NCBI GenBank assembly: GCA_900315015.1
Contig: OMXJ01000021.1
Coordinates: 1-47,006, forward strand
Direction of reading: 5' to 3'
Source of the DNA: an uncultured Eubacteriales bacterium
GTDB taxonomy: Bacteria > Bacillota > Clostridia > Lachnospirales > Lachnospiraceae
Length of the DNA: 47,006 nucleotides
Below are positions 24,858 through 33,305 of the stretch, one piece after another. How positions within the stretch are numbered: the first letter of the stretch is position 1; every line of letters starts with the position of its first letter. The position numbers were made by a program, and so were the translations under genes. The notes below the pieces were generated by a model. It searched no databases, was not told where the DNA came from, and was given only the letters and a program-made list of their open reading frames with translations.

Positions 24858-25778
24858 ATGGCTAATATAAATAGTGTTGTGAGGAAAAAACATAGACGCA
24901 GGGAAAAAAGGAGAGAGAAAGAAAAGAAGGAGCGCATCAATATAAACATAGATGCAAAATATTTTCTTTATCTGCTTATCTTCCTTTGCGCGATTTCGGC
25001 CTACTTTTCATACGTTTATCAGGATAAATTTGCACCTGCAAAGACCTTTGTAGGGTCTATACTTACGCCGATGCAAAATGGAATAAATACGGCCGGAAAA
25101 TATATTTTAAGTAAAAAAGAGCTTTTAAAATCAAAGGAAGAGCTCATTCTTGAAAATGCAAAGCTTAAGGAGCAGGTTGCTTCTCTTGAAGCTTTAAATA
25201 TTGAATATATTACTGATACTGCTGAATTATCAGAGCTTAGAGAGCTTTATTCGGTAGGTCAGAAGTATTCTGATTATCCAATGGTGGCTGCAACTGTCAT
25301 AAGCCGTGATTCTACTGGCCTTTATGATGTATTTACCGTTAATAAGGGCTCTAAGGATGGCATAAAAAAGGATATGAATGTCATAGCCGGTAATGGTCTT
25401 GTCGGCATAGTTACCGAGGTCGGAAGCCATTATTGTAAAATCAGATCCATCATTGATGATACAAGCTATGTAAGTGTTATGTCAGTTCAGACTTCGGATA
25501 CCTTTGATCTTCACGGTAATCTTGAAATGATGGCTGATGGTGTTGTAAAGGCCGAAAATATCAGTATTGATGCTAAGCTGAAGGATGGAGATGAGGTAGT
25601 TACCTCGTACATTAGTGATAAATATCTTCAGGGAATTTTAGTAGGTTATGTATCTGATATTAAAATGGCTTCGGATAATATGACTAAAATAGGAATCATA
25701 AAGCCTGCTTCTGATTTCATGCATATTAATAATGTGCTGATAATTACTGAGCTAAAGCAGGGCATTGCAGAAGAATAG
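24858..25778 (+). CDS. mreC: Cell-shape protein MreC
   Basis: MreC is a membrane-anchored scaffold that links the internal MreB filaments to the wall-building enzymes. The 306-residue protein has a very basic N-terminal tail (9-26), one membrane helix (about 35-54) and a coiled coil (about 84-125, with SKEELILENAKLKEQV). A beta-rich extracellular domain follows, with the family run VNKGSKDGIKKDMNV and GLVGIVTEV. AAGGAAT precedes the ATG. The stop overlaps the ribosome site of mreD. Confidence 0.94.
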   Translation: MANINSVVRKKHRRREKRREKEKKERININIDAKYFLYLLIFLCAISAYFSYVYQDKFAPAKTFVGSILTPMQNGINTAGKYILSKKELLKSKEELILENAKLKEQVASLEALNIEYITDTAELSELRELYSVGQKYSDYPMVAATVISRDSTGLYDVFTVNKGSKDGIKKDMNVIAGNGLVGIVTEVGSHYCKIRSIIDDTSYVSVMSVQTSDTFDLHGNLEMMADGVVKAENISIDAKLKDGDEVVTSYISDKYLQGILVGYVSDIKMASDNMTKIGIIKPASDFMHINNVLIITELKQGIAEE

Positions 25779-25789
25779 AGGATAATAAA

Positions 25790-26332
25790 TTGGTTATAGT
25801 TAGGATAGTTTTAGGTCTGATCGGCATAATCCTTGCATATGTTGCTCAAAGCAGCATTTTTGTTAACCTAAAGCTTGCCGGGGCAATACCTGACCTTCTC
25901 ATCATAATTGTCATGATGACGGCCTTTGTCAGGGGGAGAGGTGCTGGAATGTTCATGGGACTTTTTTCCGGCCTTCTGATTGATTTTGCCATAGGCGACT
26001 TTATCGGAATGTACGCATTTATTTATTTAATTGCGGGCTATTTTGCCGGTTATTCAAACAAAATATATAATAAAGCTGACAATCTTCTTCCTCTTGGAAC
26101 GGTGCTGATCAGCGAACTTATAATAAATATTTATTTATATGTATGTCAGTTTCTTCTTAGGGGAAGGGCTGTTTTTGGATATGTATTCTTTAAAATAAGT
26201 CTTCCTAGAGTAATATATACTCTTCTTGTAGCGCTTATTGTATATAAGCCAATTATTCTTCTGATTGATTTTCTCAGCAGACAAAAGTCTGACGAGGAAG
26301 ATGATGAAGAGATAATACTTGAGAAGGTTTAA
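25790..26332 (+). CDS. mreD: Cell-shape membrane protein MreD
   Basis: MreD is an integral membrane partner of MreC in the rod complex. The 180-residue protein shows about five to six hydrophobic helices and the family-like segments IPDLLIIIVMMTAFVRG, GLLIDFAIGD and a helix-rich end, then an acidic tail. The start is a TTG, chosen because AGAGGAT lies seven bases upstream and the next ATG falls inside the protein. It sits between mreC and mrdA, as in other rod-shaped Firmicutes. Confidence 0.88.
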   Translation: MVIVRIVLGLIGIILAYVAQSSIFVNLKLAGAIPDLLIIIVMMTAFVRGRGAGMFMGLFSGLLIDFAIGDFIGMYAFIYLIAGYFAGYSNKIYNKADNLLPLGTVLISELIINIYLYVCQFLLRGRAVFGYVFFKISLPRVIYTLLVALIVYKPIILLIDFLSRQKSDEEDDEEIILEKV

Positions 26333-26344
26333 TCGGAGGCAGTT

Positions 26345-29308
26345 TTGCAGGATTTTTTTGTTAAAATTAAAAAGCTTTTAAATAATAGATTTGTGCCTTT
26401 GGCAATTCTCTTTACCTTAGGTTTTTCAGTGATATTAGTAAGGATGTACAGACTTCAGATTCTTACAACAGCTACTGAAATCAGTGAGGAAAGTGAAACT
26501 ACTGAAATCACCAGGGATATAAAGGCAACCAGAGGAAATATTTACGATAGGAACGGGGTTCTTCTTACAAAGAATAACGTTTCTTATTCTGTTGCAATCA
26601 GCAATACCGCAAATTTGAACAATGCGGCTAAAAATGAAATGATTTTAAATCTCTTAAATCTTTTAAAGGGACAGGGGTATGATGTAGATCTTGATTTCGG
26701 TCTTGACCTTAACTCTAATGGCACGGTTAGCTTTAACCTTGAGGATAATGCTCTTTTAAGATTTAAGAAGAATGTCTATATGCATGCCTATGTAAGTCAG
26801 CTATCTGCTGCCGAAAGAGCTGCTACGGCCATGGAGGTATTCAATTATCTAAGATATGGCTCAGGTTCAACTAAAATGTTCAATATTGATGAATCTTATA
26901 GTATGGAAGATGCTTATAAGATCATGGTCCTTAGATACAATCTTCTTATCCAGAACCCACAATATACTCAGATTATTCTAGCTACAAATGTAGATGATGT
27001 GACTCTTTCTGCTGTTAAGGAATCTTTAGGCAGCATGCCGGGCGTAGAAATAGTTAAGACAATGACAAGAGAGTATTGTTCGGATATCTACATGTCACAG
27101 CTCCTTGGCTATACAGGTCTTATTACTGATTCTGAAAGAGAAAGCATGAATGCTGCAAGAGCTGAGATTACTCCGGAGCCTTCGATTTTAGAGGTTGAAG
27201 GGGCTGATAAAACTTCGATGATTGAAAATGCCTCTAATGAGCTTACTTCCGCAAATGCCGGCACTGCAAGCTCTAAGACCATAACAGATTATTATACCTC
27301 TGACGACTATGTAGGTAAAACCGGCGTAGAAAAATCAATGGAAAATTATCTCGGAGGCACAAAAGGCACAAGTCTTGTTACTCTTGACGCTTCGGGAAAG
27401 GTAATTAAAACTGAAGTTGTAAGTGAGCCTAAGGCAGGTGATGATGTATATCTTACCATCGACTATGACCTTCAGCGTGCAATTTACGCCATATTAAAGA
27501 AAAATGTAGCTGCAGTGCTTATTTCTAAGATAAATAACAGTTATAGCTATGGAACTAAGGGCACTAGTGCCTCAGGTATTCAGATACCTATTTATGAGGT
27601 ATATAATGCGCTTATTGCAAATAACGTAATTGACATTACTCAGTTTTCAAAGGAGGATGCATCTGAACTTGAAAAGCAGGTGTATTCAATATATAAGACT
27701 GAAAGCAAAAAGGTAATAGAAAAGCTTTCCGTTTATTTTGCTAAGGATAACAAAGTTTTAAATAGCGATACAGGTGAGACCATGTCAGATTATCTTTCTT
27801 ATTGCTATTCAGTACTTACCTCTAATGGCATTATAGACCTTACAAAGGTAGATAAGACTGATGAATTTTACCTTGATTATTCTGAAGGTCTCATTCCACT
27901 ATCAAAGCTTTTACTTCATGCCGTAGCGTCAGACTGGATCGATCTTGATAAGCTTGGCATTACCGAAGCCTTTCTTAGTACGGATGAGATTTATTCAAGG
28001 CTTTATGATTATCTGATTGACTATTTTGCTAATGACACTGACTTTGAGAAGAAAGTATATAGGACTCTTATTTTCGATAATCAGGTGACAGGAAAGCAGC
28101 TTTGCCTGTTGCTCCTTGATCAGGAGGCTGTAAAGGTCAGCGAGGCCGAAATTAATGGCCTTAAAAACGGCAGCATTTCGCCTTATGATTATATTATCGG
28201 AAAGTTAAAGAGCCTTGAGATCGAGCCTGCTCAGCTTGCGCTTGAGCCTTGCAGTGCTTCCTGTGTTGTTGTAGATGTAAATACAGGTAAGGCCCTTGCG
28301 GTTGTATCTTATCCGGGATATGATAATAATAAGCTTGCAAATAAAATTGATTATGAATATTATTCAAAGCTTCTTGATGATGAATCCTATCCTTTGATGG
28401 ACAGACCTACTCAGCAGAGAACTGCGACCGGTTCTACCTTTAAGCCGCTTATGTCCTTTGCCGGCTTTGGTGAGGGCGTAATAACTCCTGAAACCTATAT
28501 TCAGGATAAGGGTGTTTTTGAGCTTGTAGTTCCTTCTCCTAAGTGCTGGAGATATCCTAGAAATCACGGCTATGTAAATGTTTCTTCTGCAATTCAGCAC
28601 TCCTGTAACTATTTCTATTATCAGATCGGTTACTGGCTCTCACTTGATGCAAGAGAAATGTATAATGATGCACTTGGTATATCAAAGATACAGAGCTATG
28701 CTTCAATGTTCGGTTTTGATTCTAAATCCGGAATTGAGACAGAGGAGCTTGAGCCTATTATTTCAGACACTGATGCTGTACGTACCTCAATCGGTTATTA
28801 TCATAGATTTGCACCTATTCAGATTGCTAGATATGTTACGGCTATAGCCAATAAGGGTACAGTTTTTGATATATCCATGATTGATAAAGAGGTGGATCAG
28901 GAAGGAAATGTTGTACATGTTGATGAACCAGTGGTCCACAACCAGATAACTCAGTTCAGCGATGCTGAATGGAATTCAGTTCAAAAGGGCATGTGGATGG
29001 TTGTAAATACTTCAGCAGACTCACTTGATAAACTGTATAAAGGCGCAGGAGCTGTGGTAGCGGGAAAAACCGGAACGGCTCAGGTTTCTTTAAATCACCC
29101 TAACCATGGTCTTTTTATTTCTTATGCACCATATGAAAAACCGGAAATATCAGTTACTGTAGTTCTTCCAAACGCTTATACTTCAGCTAATGCGGCCTAT
29201 GTTGCAAGAGAGGTCTATGGACTTTACTTTAAGGATGAAAATAAAGAGGATCTTCTTTCGGGGAATTATACCGCGGGTAACGCTACATCAATTAATATTT
29301 CTGATTAA
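26345..29308 (+). CDS. mrdA: Penicillin-binding protein 2 (elongasome transpeptidase)
   Basis: This class B PBP crosslinks side-wall peptidoglycan together with RodA. The 987-residue protein has a membrane anchor (about 17-34), the pedestal/dimerisation region starting at TRGNIYDRNG, and a transpeptidase domain with catalytic Ser697 in GSTFK, SCN at 753-755 and KTG at 908-910. It is much longer than the usual 600-700 residues. Extra sequence includes about 230 mostly helical residues (about 395-625), inserted between LTIDYDLQRAIY and SASCVVVDVNTGKALA. The start is a TTG placed by GGAGG five bases upstream. Its place between mreD and the min genes supports the elongation role. Confidence 0.93.
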   Translation: MQDFFVKIKKLLNNRFVPLAILFTLGFSVILVRMYRLQILTTATEISEESETTEITRDIKATRGNIYDRNGVLLTKNNVSYSVAISNTANLNNAAKNEMILNLLNLLKGQGYDVDLDFGLDLNSNGTVSFNLEDNALLRFKKNVYMHAYVSQLSAAERAATAMEVFNYLRYGSGSTKMFNIDESYSMEDAYKIMVLRYNLLIQNPQYTQIILATNVDDVTLSAVKESLGSMPGVEIVKTMTREYCSDIYMSQLLGYTGLITDSERESMNAARAEITPEPSILEVEGADKTSMIENASNELTSANAGTASSKTITDYYTSDDYVGKTGVEKSMENYLGGTKGTSLVTLDASGKVIKTEVVSEPKAGDDVYLTIDYDLQRAIYAILKKNVAAVLISKINNSYSYGTKGTSASGIQIPIYEVYNALIANNVIDITQFSKEDASELEKQVYSIYKTESKKVIEKLSVYFAKDNKVLNSDTGETMSDYLSYCYSVLTSNGIIDLTKVDKTDEFYLDYSEGLIPLSKLLLHAVASDWIDLDKLGITEAFLSTDEIYSRLYDYLIDYFANDTDFEKKVYRTLIFDNQVTGKQLCLLLLDQEAVKVSEAEINGLKNGSISPYDYIIGKLKSLEIEPAQLALEPCSASCVVVDVNTGKALAVVSYPGYDNNKLANKIDYEYYSKLLDDESYPLMDRPTQQRTATGSTFKPLMSFAGFGEGVITPETYIQDKGVFELVVPSPKCWRYPRNHGYVNVSSAIQHSCNYFYYQIGYWLSLDAREMYNDALGISKIQSYASMFGFDSKSGIETEELEPIISDTDAVRTSIGYYHRFAPIQIARYVTAIANKGTVFDISMIDKEVDQEGNVVHVDEPVVHNQITQFSDAEWNSVQKGMWMVVNTSADSLDKLYKGAGAVVAGKTGTAQVSLNHPNHGLFISYAPYEKPEISVTVVLPNAYTSANAAYVAREVYGLYFKDENKEDLLSGNYTAGNATSINISD

Positions 29309-29323
29309 AAATACTTAAAAACC

Positions 29324-29352
29324 TTTACAAAATACTAGATTTGTGTTATAAT
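29324..29352 (+). promoter_or_regulatory. Promoter of minC
   Basis: TTTACA (29324-29329), 17 bp, TATAAT (29347-29352), beginning 15 bp after the mrdA stop. The min genes can thus be transcribed apart from the mre-mrdA genes. Confidence 0.75.
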
Positions 29353-29405
29353 AAAGTGATTATGTTTATGATTAAAAAATAAAATTTATGCTATAAGGGG
29401 ATGTT

Positions 29406-30374
29406 ATGGCAGATAAAACTGTTATGATAAAAGGCAATAGCAGCGGACTTACGGTTAATCTCGATGAATCCGCTGATTTTGATGCGATTAAGGAAGCAGC
29501 AGCTAAAAAATTCCATGATAGTGCTAAGTTTCTTGGCACGGCCAGTATGGCGGTTGAGTTTACAGGCAGGCCTCTCAGTGAAGAAGAGACAGCAGAAATG
29601 CTAGATGTCATATCGCAGAACTGTGACATAAATGTCGTTTATATCAGCGATAATACCAAAAAAGAGCTCTTTAAGAATGCAATGGCTAAGGCAGAGGGCG
29701 CTGAAGAAGGTAGTTATGCTTTGGGAAATTCTTCTGATAAAGCGTTAGATGAGCAGAGCGCAGCATCTAATAGCGGCGTGGGTGTTACAAATGGCTATGC
29801 GAATGGCGTAAATGGCGTAAATAGCGGCGTAAATAGTACTGCAATTGATGATGCGTCAAATGTGAGCGGTGAGGTAAAAGCAGTTAATGAAGATAGGCCT
29901 GGGGTTAGCTGCGATGCTGTTATAAATGCTTCAGATGATGAACCATACAGGCTTGCAAATGAGCAGCTTGCAGTTGTAACAAAGGGGGCTGGCGCTGATA
30001 AGGAACCAGCTGAAATGTATGTTGGAAATATCAGATCCGGACAGACACTTAAATTCAAGGGAAGCGCTACCATTATAGGTAATGTTAATCCTGGCGGAGA
30101 AGTGATTGCAGTGGGAAATGTAGTTGTTCTCGGAAGTCTTAAAGGAATGGTTACTGCAGGTGCAATGGGCAATACCAAATGTTTTGTTGTTTCGACAAAT
30201 CTTGATCCAATGCAGGTCAGAATCGGAAATGTAATAGCAAGATCCCCGGACCAGCCAAAGAAAAAGAGCCGCTTTAAGAAAGAGGATAAGGAAATGAAAA
30301 TTGCATATGTTTTAAATACCAATATATGCATAGATACTTATAGCGCTGATCTTATTTCTGAAATATATTCTTAA
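29406..30374 (+). CDS. minC: Septum site-determining protein MinC
   Basis: MinC blocks FtsZ assembly away from midcell when brought to the membrane by MinD. The 322-residue protein has an N-terminal domain (about 1-90), a low-complexity Ala/Asn/Gly/Val-rich linker (about 95-200), and the right-handed beta-helix C-terminal domain with YVGNIRSGQTLKFKG, GDV-like IGNVNPGGEV and VLGSLKGMVTAGAMGN. Normal MinC is about 220-240 residues, so the linker accounts for the excess. AAGGGG precedes the ATG. minD follows after 149 bp. Confidence 0.9.
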   Translation: MADKTVMIKGNSSGLTVNLDESADFDAIKEAAAKKFHDSAKFLGTASMAVEFTGRPLSEEETAEMLDVISQNCDINVVYISDNTKKELFKNAMAKAEGAEEGSYALGNSSDKALDEQSAASNSGVGVTNGYANGVNGVNSGVNSTAIDDASNVSGEVKAVNEDRPGVSCDAVINASDDEPYRLANEQLAVVTKGAGADKEPAEMYVGNIRSGQTLKFKGSATIIGNVNPGGEVIAVGNVVVLGSLKGMVTAGAMGNTKCFVVSTNLDPMQVRIGNVIARSPDQPKKKSRFKKEDKEMKIAYVLNTNICIDTYSADLISEIYS

Positions 30375-30399
30375 GAGTGTTTTATTAGTTTTGGGAAGC

Positions 30400-30435
30400 T
30401 TGATTCATTAAACTTAAAAGCTAATAATTAAGTTT
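30400..30435 (+). promoter_or_regulatory. Inverted repeat and possible promoter before minD
   Basis: AAACTTAA (30410-30417) and TTAAGTTT (30428-30435) form a perfect 8-bp inverted repeat. It overlaps a possible promoter TTGATT (30400-30405)/AATAAT (30423-30428, 17-bp spacer). The combination could be an operator but is weak on its own. Confidence 0.35.
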
Positions 30436-30523
30436 GCAAGTAGCTGATATTAGCTGTTATTGTCTTAAATTAAAAATAAAGAAATAAAAAAATATATTTA
30501 CAAGTAAATGGAGGAAAATTTAA

Positions 30524-31312
30524 ATGGGTGAAGTAATAGTCATCACATCCGGAAAAGGTGGCGTAGGTAAGACCACTACTGTATCAAATATCGGTACAGG
30601 ACTCGCAATGCTTAATAAAAAGGTAGTTCTTGTCGATACTGATATAGGACTTCGTAATCTCGATATCGTTATGGGTCTTGAGAATAGAGTTATTTTCAAT
30701 CTCGTAGATGTTATTGAAGGTACCTGTAAGATCAATCAGGCACTCATCAGAGATAAGAGACAGGAAAATCTTTATCTTATGCCGGCAGCTCAGTCTCGTG
30801 ATAAGACAGCTGTTACACCAGAGCAGATGAAGCTTTTATGTGATGATTTAAAGCAGGAGTTTGATTATGTACTTATGGATTGTCCTGCAGGTATTGAACA
30901 GGGCTTCCTTAATGCTGTTGCAGGTGCTGACAGAGCTCTGCTTGTTGTTAATCCAGAAGTTTCTTCAGTACGTGATGCCGACCATGTTACAGGTCTTCTT
31001 CAGAAGAACGGCATCATGAATGACAATGTTGGCCTTATTATTACAAGATACCGTCCTGAGATGGTAAAGAACGGTGACATGCTTTCAAAGGAAGATGTCC
31101 TTGATGTTATGGGACTTAAGCTCATGGGAATTGTTCCTGAGGATGAAAATATAATTGTTTCTTCTAACAATGGTACACCTCTTGTAGGTTCTGACTGCAA
31201 TGCAGGAAGGGCATATATGAATATCTGCCGCAGAATCCAGGGCGAGGATGTTCCTATTATGGAATTTGAAAAGAAGGGTTTCTTTGCAAGACTTTTCGGT
31301 AAGAAGAACTAA
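30524..31312 (+). CDS. minD: Septum site-determining ATPase MinD
   Basis: MinD is a ParA/Mrp-type ATPase that binds the membrane as an ATP dimer and carries MinC. The 262-residue product begins with the deviant Walker A motif SGKGGVGKTT (9-18) and contains the switch VDTDIGLRNLDIVMGLE and Walker B-like YVLMDCPAGIE. It ends with an amphipathic membrane-targeting helix, FFARLFGKK. GGAGG lies nine bases before the ATG. minE follows 26 bp later, an arrangement typical of Clostridia that use MinE rather than only DivIVA. Confidence 0.96.
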   Translation: MGEVIVITSGKGGVGKTTTVSNIGTGLAMLNKKVVLVDTDIGLRNLDIVMGLENRVIFNLVDVIEGTCKINQALIRDKRQENLYLMPAAQSRDKTAVTPEQMKLLCDDLKQEFDYVLMDCPAGIEQGFLNAVAGADRALLVVNPEVSSVRDADHVTGLLQKNGIMNDNVGLIITRYRPEMVKNGDMLSKEDVLDVMGLKLMGIVPEDENIIVSSNNGTPLVGSDCNAGRAYMNICRRIQGEDVPIMEFEKKGFFARLFGKKN

Positions 31313-31338
31313 TTATATAAAATACGGAGGAATTCAAT

Positions 31339-31614
31339 ATGGGATTTATGGATCTGTTTAAAAAGAAGGAGGTTAATTCTGGCAAGACAGCCAAGAATCG
31401 CCTTCAGCTTGCTCTTCAGGCTGACAGAGCTGGCGTATCACCTGATGTTATGGAACAGATGAAAAGAGATATTATTGCAGTAATTACTAAATACATTGAC
31501 ATAGATACAGAGGGCCTTGATATCAAGGTAGATCATAATGGCCTTGATGGACAGGGCGATGGCCCATCAATCTATGCTAGTATCCCTATTCGTGGTACAA
31601 AGAAGGATGAATAA
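31339..31614 (+). CDS. minE: Cell division topological factor MinE
   Basis: MinE stimulates MinD ATPase activity and drives pole-to-pole patterning. The 91-residue protein has the N-terminal membrane/MinD-binding part with MDLFKKK, then AKNRLQLALQADRAG, and the topological specificity region MKRDIIAVITKYIDID. CGGAGG precedes the start. The window also encodes DivIVA at 38315, so both pole-related systems coexist, as in some Clostridia. Confidence 0.95.
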   Translation: MGFMDLFKKKEVNSGKTAKNRLQLALQADRAGVSPDVMEQMKRDIIAVITKYIDIDTEGLDIKVDHNGLDGQGDGPSIYASIPIRGTKKDE

Positions 31615-31642
31615 TTCCTTTATTTCTAAAAGAGATTAAATC

Positions 31643-32848
31643 ATGCATATTTTCAATTTTAAAGCCTATAGCCTAAAGGATTATAAATTTCCGCTTTTTA
31701 TTGCGGCGTTATGTCTTAATCTGATAGGCCTTAGGATTATCGGAATCGTACAAGATCCTGTTGACAGGCTGTATGAAAAGCAGATTTTTGGTATTTTGGT
31801 AGGTGTTTTTGTGGTAATTGCAGTTTCGATAATAGATTATCATTTTATAGCTAAATTTTTTATTATACTATATATTATAAATATAGGACTGCTTTTACTT
31901 GTTTTTTCACCTATAGGTCATGCTTATTATGATGCCAGAAGATGGATAGACATACCAAAGCTCGGACAGCTTCAGCCTTCGGAATTTTCAAAATTCCTTA
32001 TAGTAATTACGATGGCGGCTTTTTTTAATCATTACAAGGATAAGCTTAACAGATTAAGGACTGATATCTGGCTTGCCGCTCTTGCTGCAGTGCCAGTGCT
32101 TTTAGTATTGTTAGAACCTGACCTTTCAACTACCATCGTTCTTACTGTTACATTTATCTGTATGGCATATGCTTCAGAGATACCATACAAGATAGTGCTA
32201 CCTACACTTCTTATAATGGTTATGCTTGTTGCTGGTATTATGTGGTACGTAATGCAGCCAGGAGAAAAGATACTCATTAAGGACTATCAGATCGATAGAT
32301 TTATAGCATTTCTTCATCCGGATGATCCTGCTTATGCAGATCTTAACTGGCAGCAGAACTTGGCTGTAAGGGCTATTTTACATGGCGGCCTTTTCGGCAG
32401 GATGTTTTCTAGCACGATATTAAAGGAAAGCCTTAATTGCTCGATAATTCCGGCTATCGAGAGTGACTTCATTTTTTCAGCAGTAGCTGAGATATTTGGT
32501 TTTGCCGGATGCGGTATAGTTCTGGGTCTTGAACTATTTATCGTAATTAAGGGAATAAAGATTGCCAGAAAAGCTCCTGATTTTCTTGGCAGAATGATAG
32601 CTATCGGTATTTCATCGATAGTAGCGCTTCAGACAATTGTTAACGTTGGAGTGTCTGCAATGCTGTTGCCTAATACTGGTATTCCATTACCATTTATGTC
32701 CTCTGGACTTAGTGCTCTTATGGGAAACAGTCTTATGCTAGGCGTTCTTATGAATGTAGGTCTTCAACATAAGGTTAAGGAAGAAAGTAATGGTGAATCT
32801 TTATTTTACGGAATGAGTCTTGGCTCATATAAAGGTCCACTATATTAA
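31643..32848 (+). CDS. rodA: SEDS glycan polymerase RodA
   Basis: RodA polymerises peptidoglycan strands for side-wall growth, working with PBP2. The 401-residue protein has about ten membrane helices and SEDS family signatures. These are RRWIDIPKLGQLQPSEFSK (Trp101), EPDLSTT, WQQNLAVRAILHGGLFG, ESDFIFSAVAEIFG (Asp275, the likely catalytic residue) and NTGIPLPFMSSG. FtsW and SpoVE share these motifs. The setting directly after mrdA and minCDE favours RodA. The ribosome site is weak (AAAAGAGAT). Confidence 0.9.
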   Translation: MHIFNFKAYSLKDYKFPLFIAALCLNLIGLRIIGIVQDPVDRLYEKQIFGILVGVFVVIAVSIIDYHFIAKFFIILYIINIGLLLLVFSPIGHAYYDARRWIDIPKLGQLQPSEFSKFLIVITMAAFFNHYKDKLNRLRTDIWLAALAAVPVLLVLLEPDLSTTIVLTVTFICMAYASEIPYKIVLPTLLIMVMLVAGIMWYVMQPGEKILIKDYQIDRFIAFLHPDDPAYADLNWQQNLAVRAILHGGLFGRMFSSTILKESLNCSIIPAIESDFIFSAVAEIFGFAGCGIVLGLELFIVIKGIKIARKAPDFLGRMIAIGISSIVALQTIVNVGVSAMLLPNTGIPLPFMSSGLSALMGNSLMLGVLMNVGLQHKVKEESNGESLFYGMSLGSYKGPLY

Positions 32849-32909
32849 TCACTACTGATCAAACGGCGAACAGATCGGTTAATTATTTTTCGCCATTATG
32901 GAGGAAAAA

Positions 32910-33305
32910 ATGAATATTGGGTTAATTGCACAGGATGCAAAGAAAAAGCTTATACAGAATTTTTGTGTAGCTTACAGAGGAATTCTTGCTAAGCATGAGC
33001 TTTATGCAACCGGAACAACTGGAAGAATGATTGAAGAGGTCACAAATCTTAATGTTCATAAATATCTTGCTGGCCATTTAGGCGGCGAACAGCAGATGGG
33101 TGCTCAGATCGAGCATAATGAAATAGATCTTGTTATTTTTCTTCGTGATCCTCTTAATCCTTCACTTTTTGAAGGGGATGTAAATAATGTTGTTAAGCTT
33201 TGCGACATCCACAATATACCACTTGCAACAAATCTAGCGACTGCTGAGCTACTTATACGAGCTCTTGACAGAGGTGACATGGATTGGAGAGAATTGTATC
33301 GTTAA
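32910..33305 (+). CDS. mgsA: Methylglyoxal synthase-like protein
   Basis: MgsA converts dihydroxyacetone phosphate to methylglyoxal, bypassing lower glycolysis. The 131-residue protein aligns throughout: LYATGTTG, GHLGGEQQMGAQI, LVIFLRDPLN and PLATNLATAE. Against E. coli numbering, Asp20, Asp91 and Asp101 are kept (Asp9, Asp80, Asp90), but the catalytic base Asp71 is Glu60 and His98 is Phe87. Activity is therefore not assured. The ATG at 32910 follows GGAGG; an in-frame ATG at 32898 overlaps that ribosome site and is rejected. Its stop overlaps the next start (TAATG). Confidence 0.88.
   Translation: MNIGLIAQDAKKKLIQNFCVAYRGILAKHELYATGTTGRMIEEVTNLNVHKYLAGHLGGEQQMGAQIEHNEIDLVIFLRDPLNPSLFEGDVNNVVKLCDIHNIPLATNLATAELLIRALDRGDMDWRELYR

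Noticed and set aside
29795-30331. 178-codon minus-strand open frame opposite minC
   Set aside because: Composition follows the minC repeat codons; minC itself has clear domains and a promoter and ribosome site.
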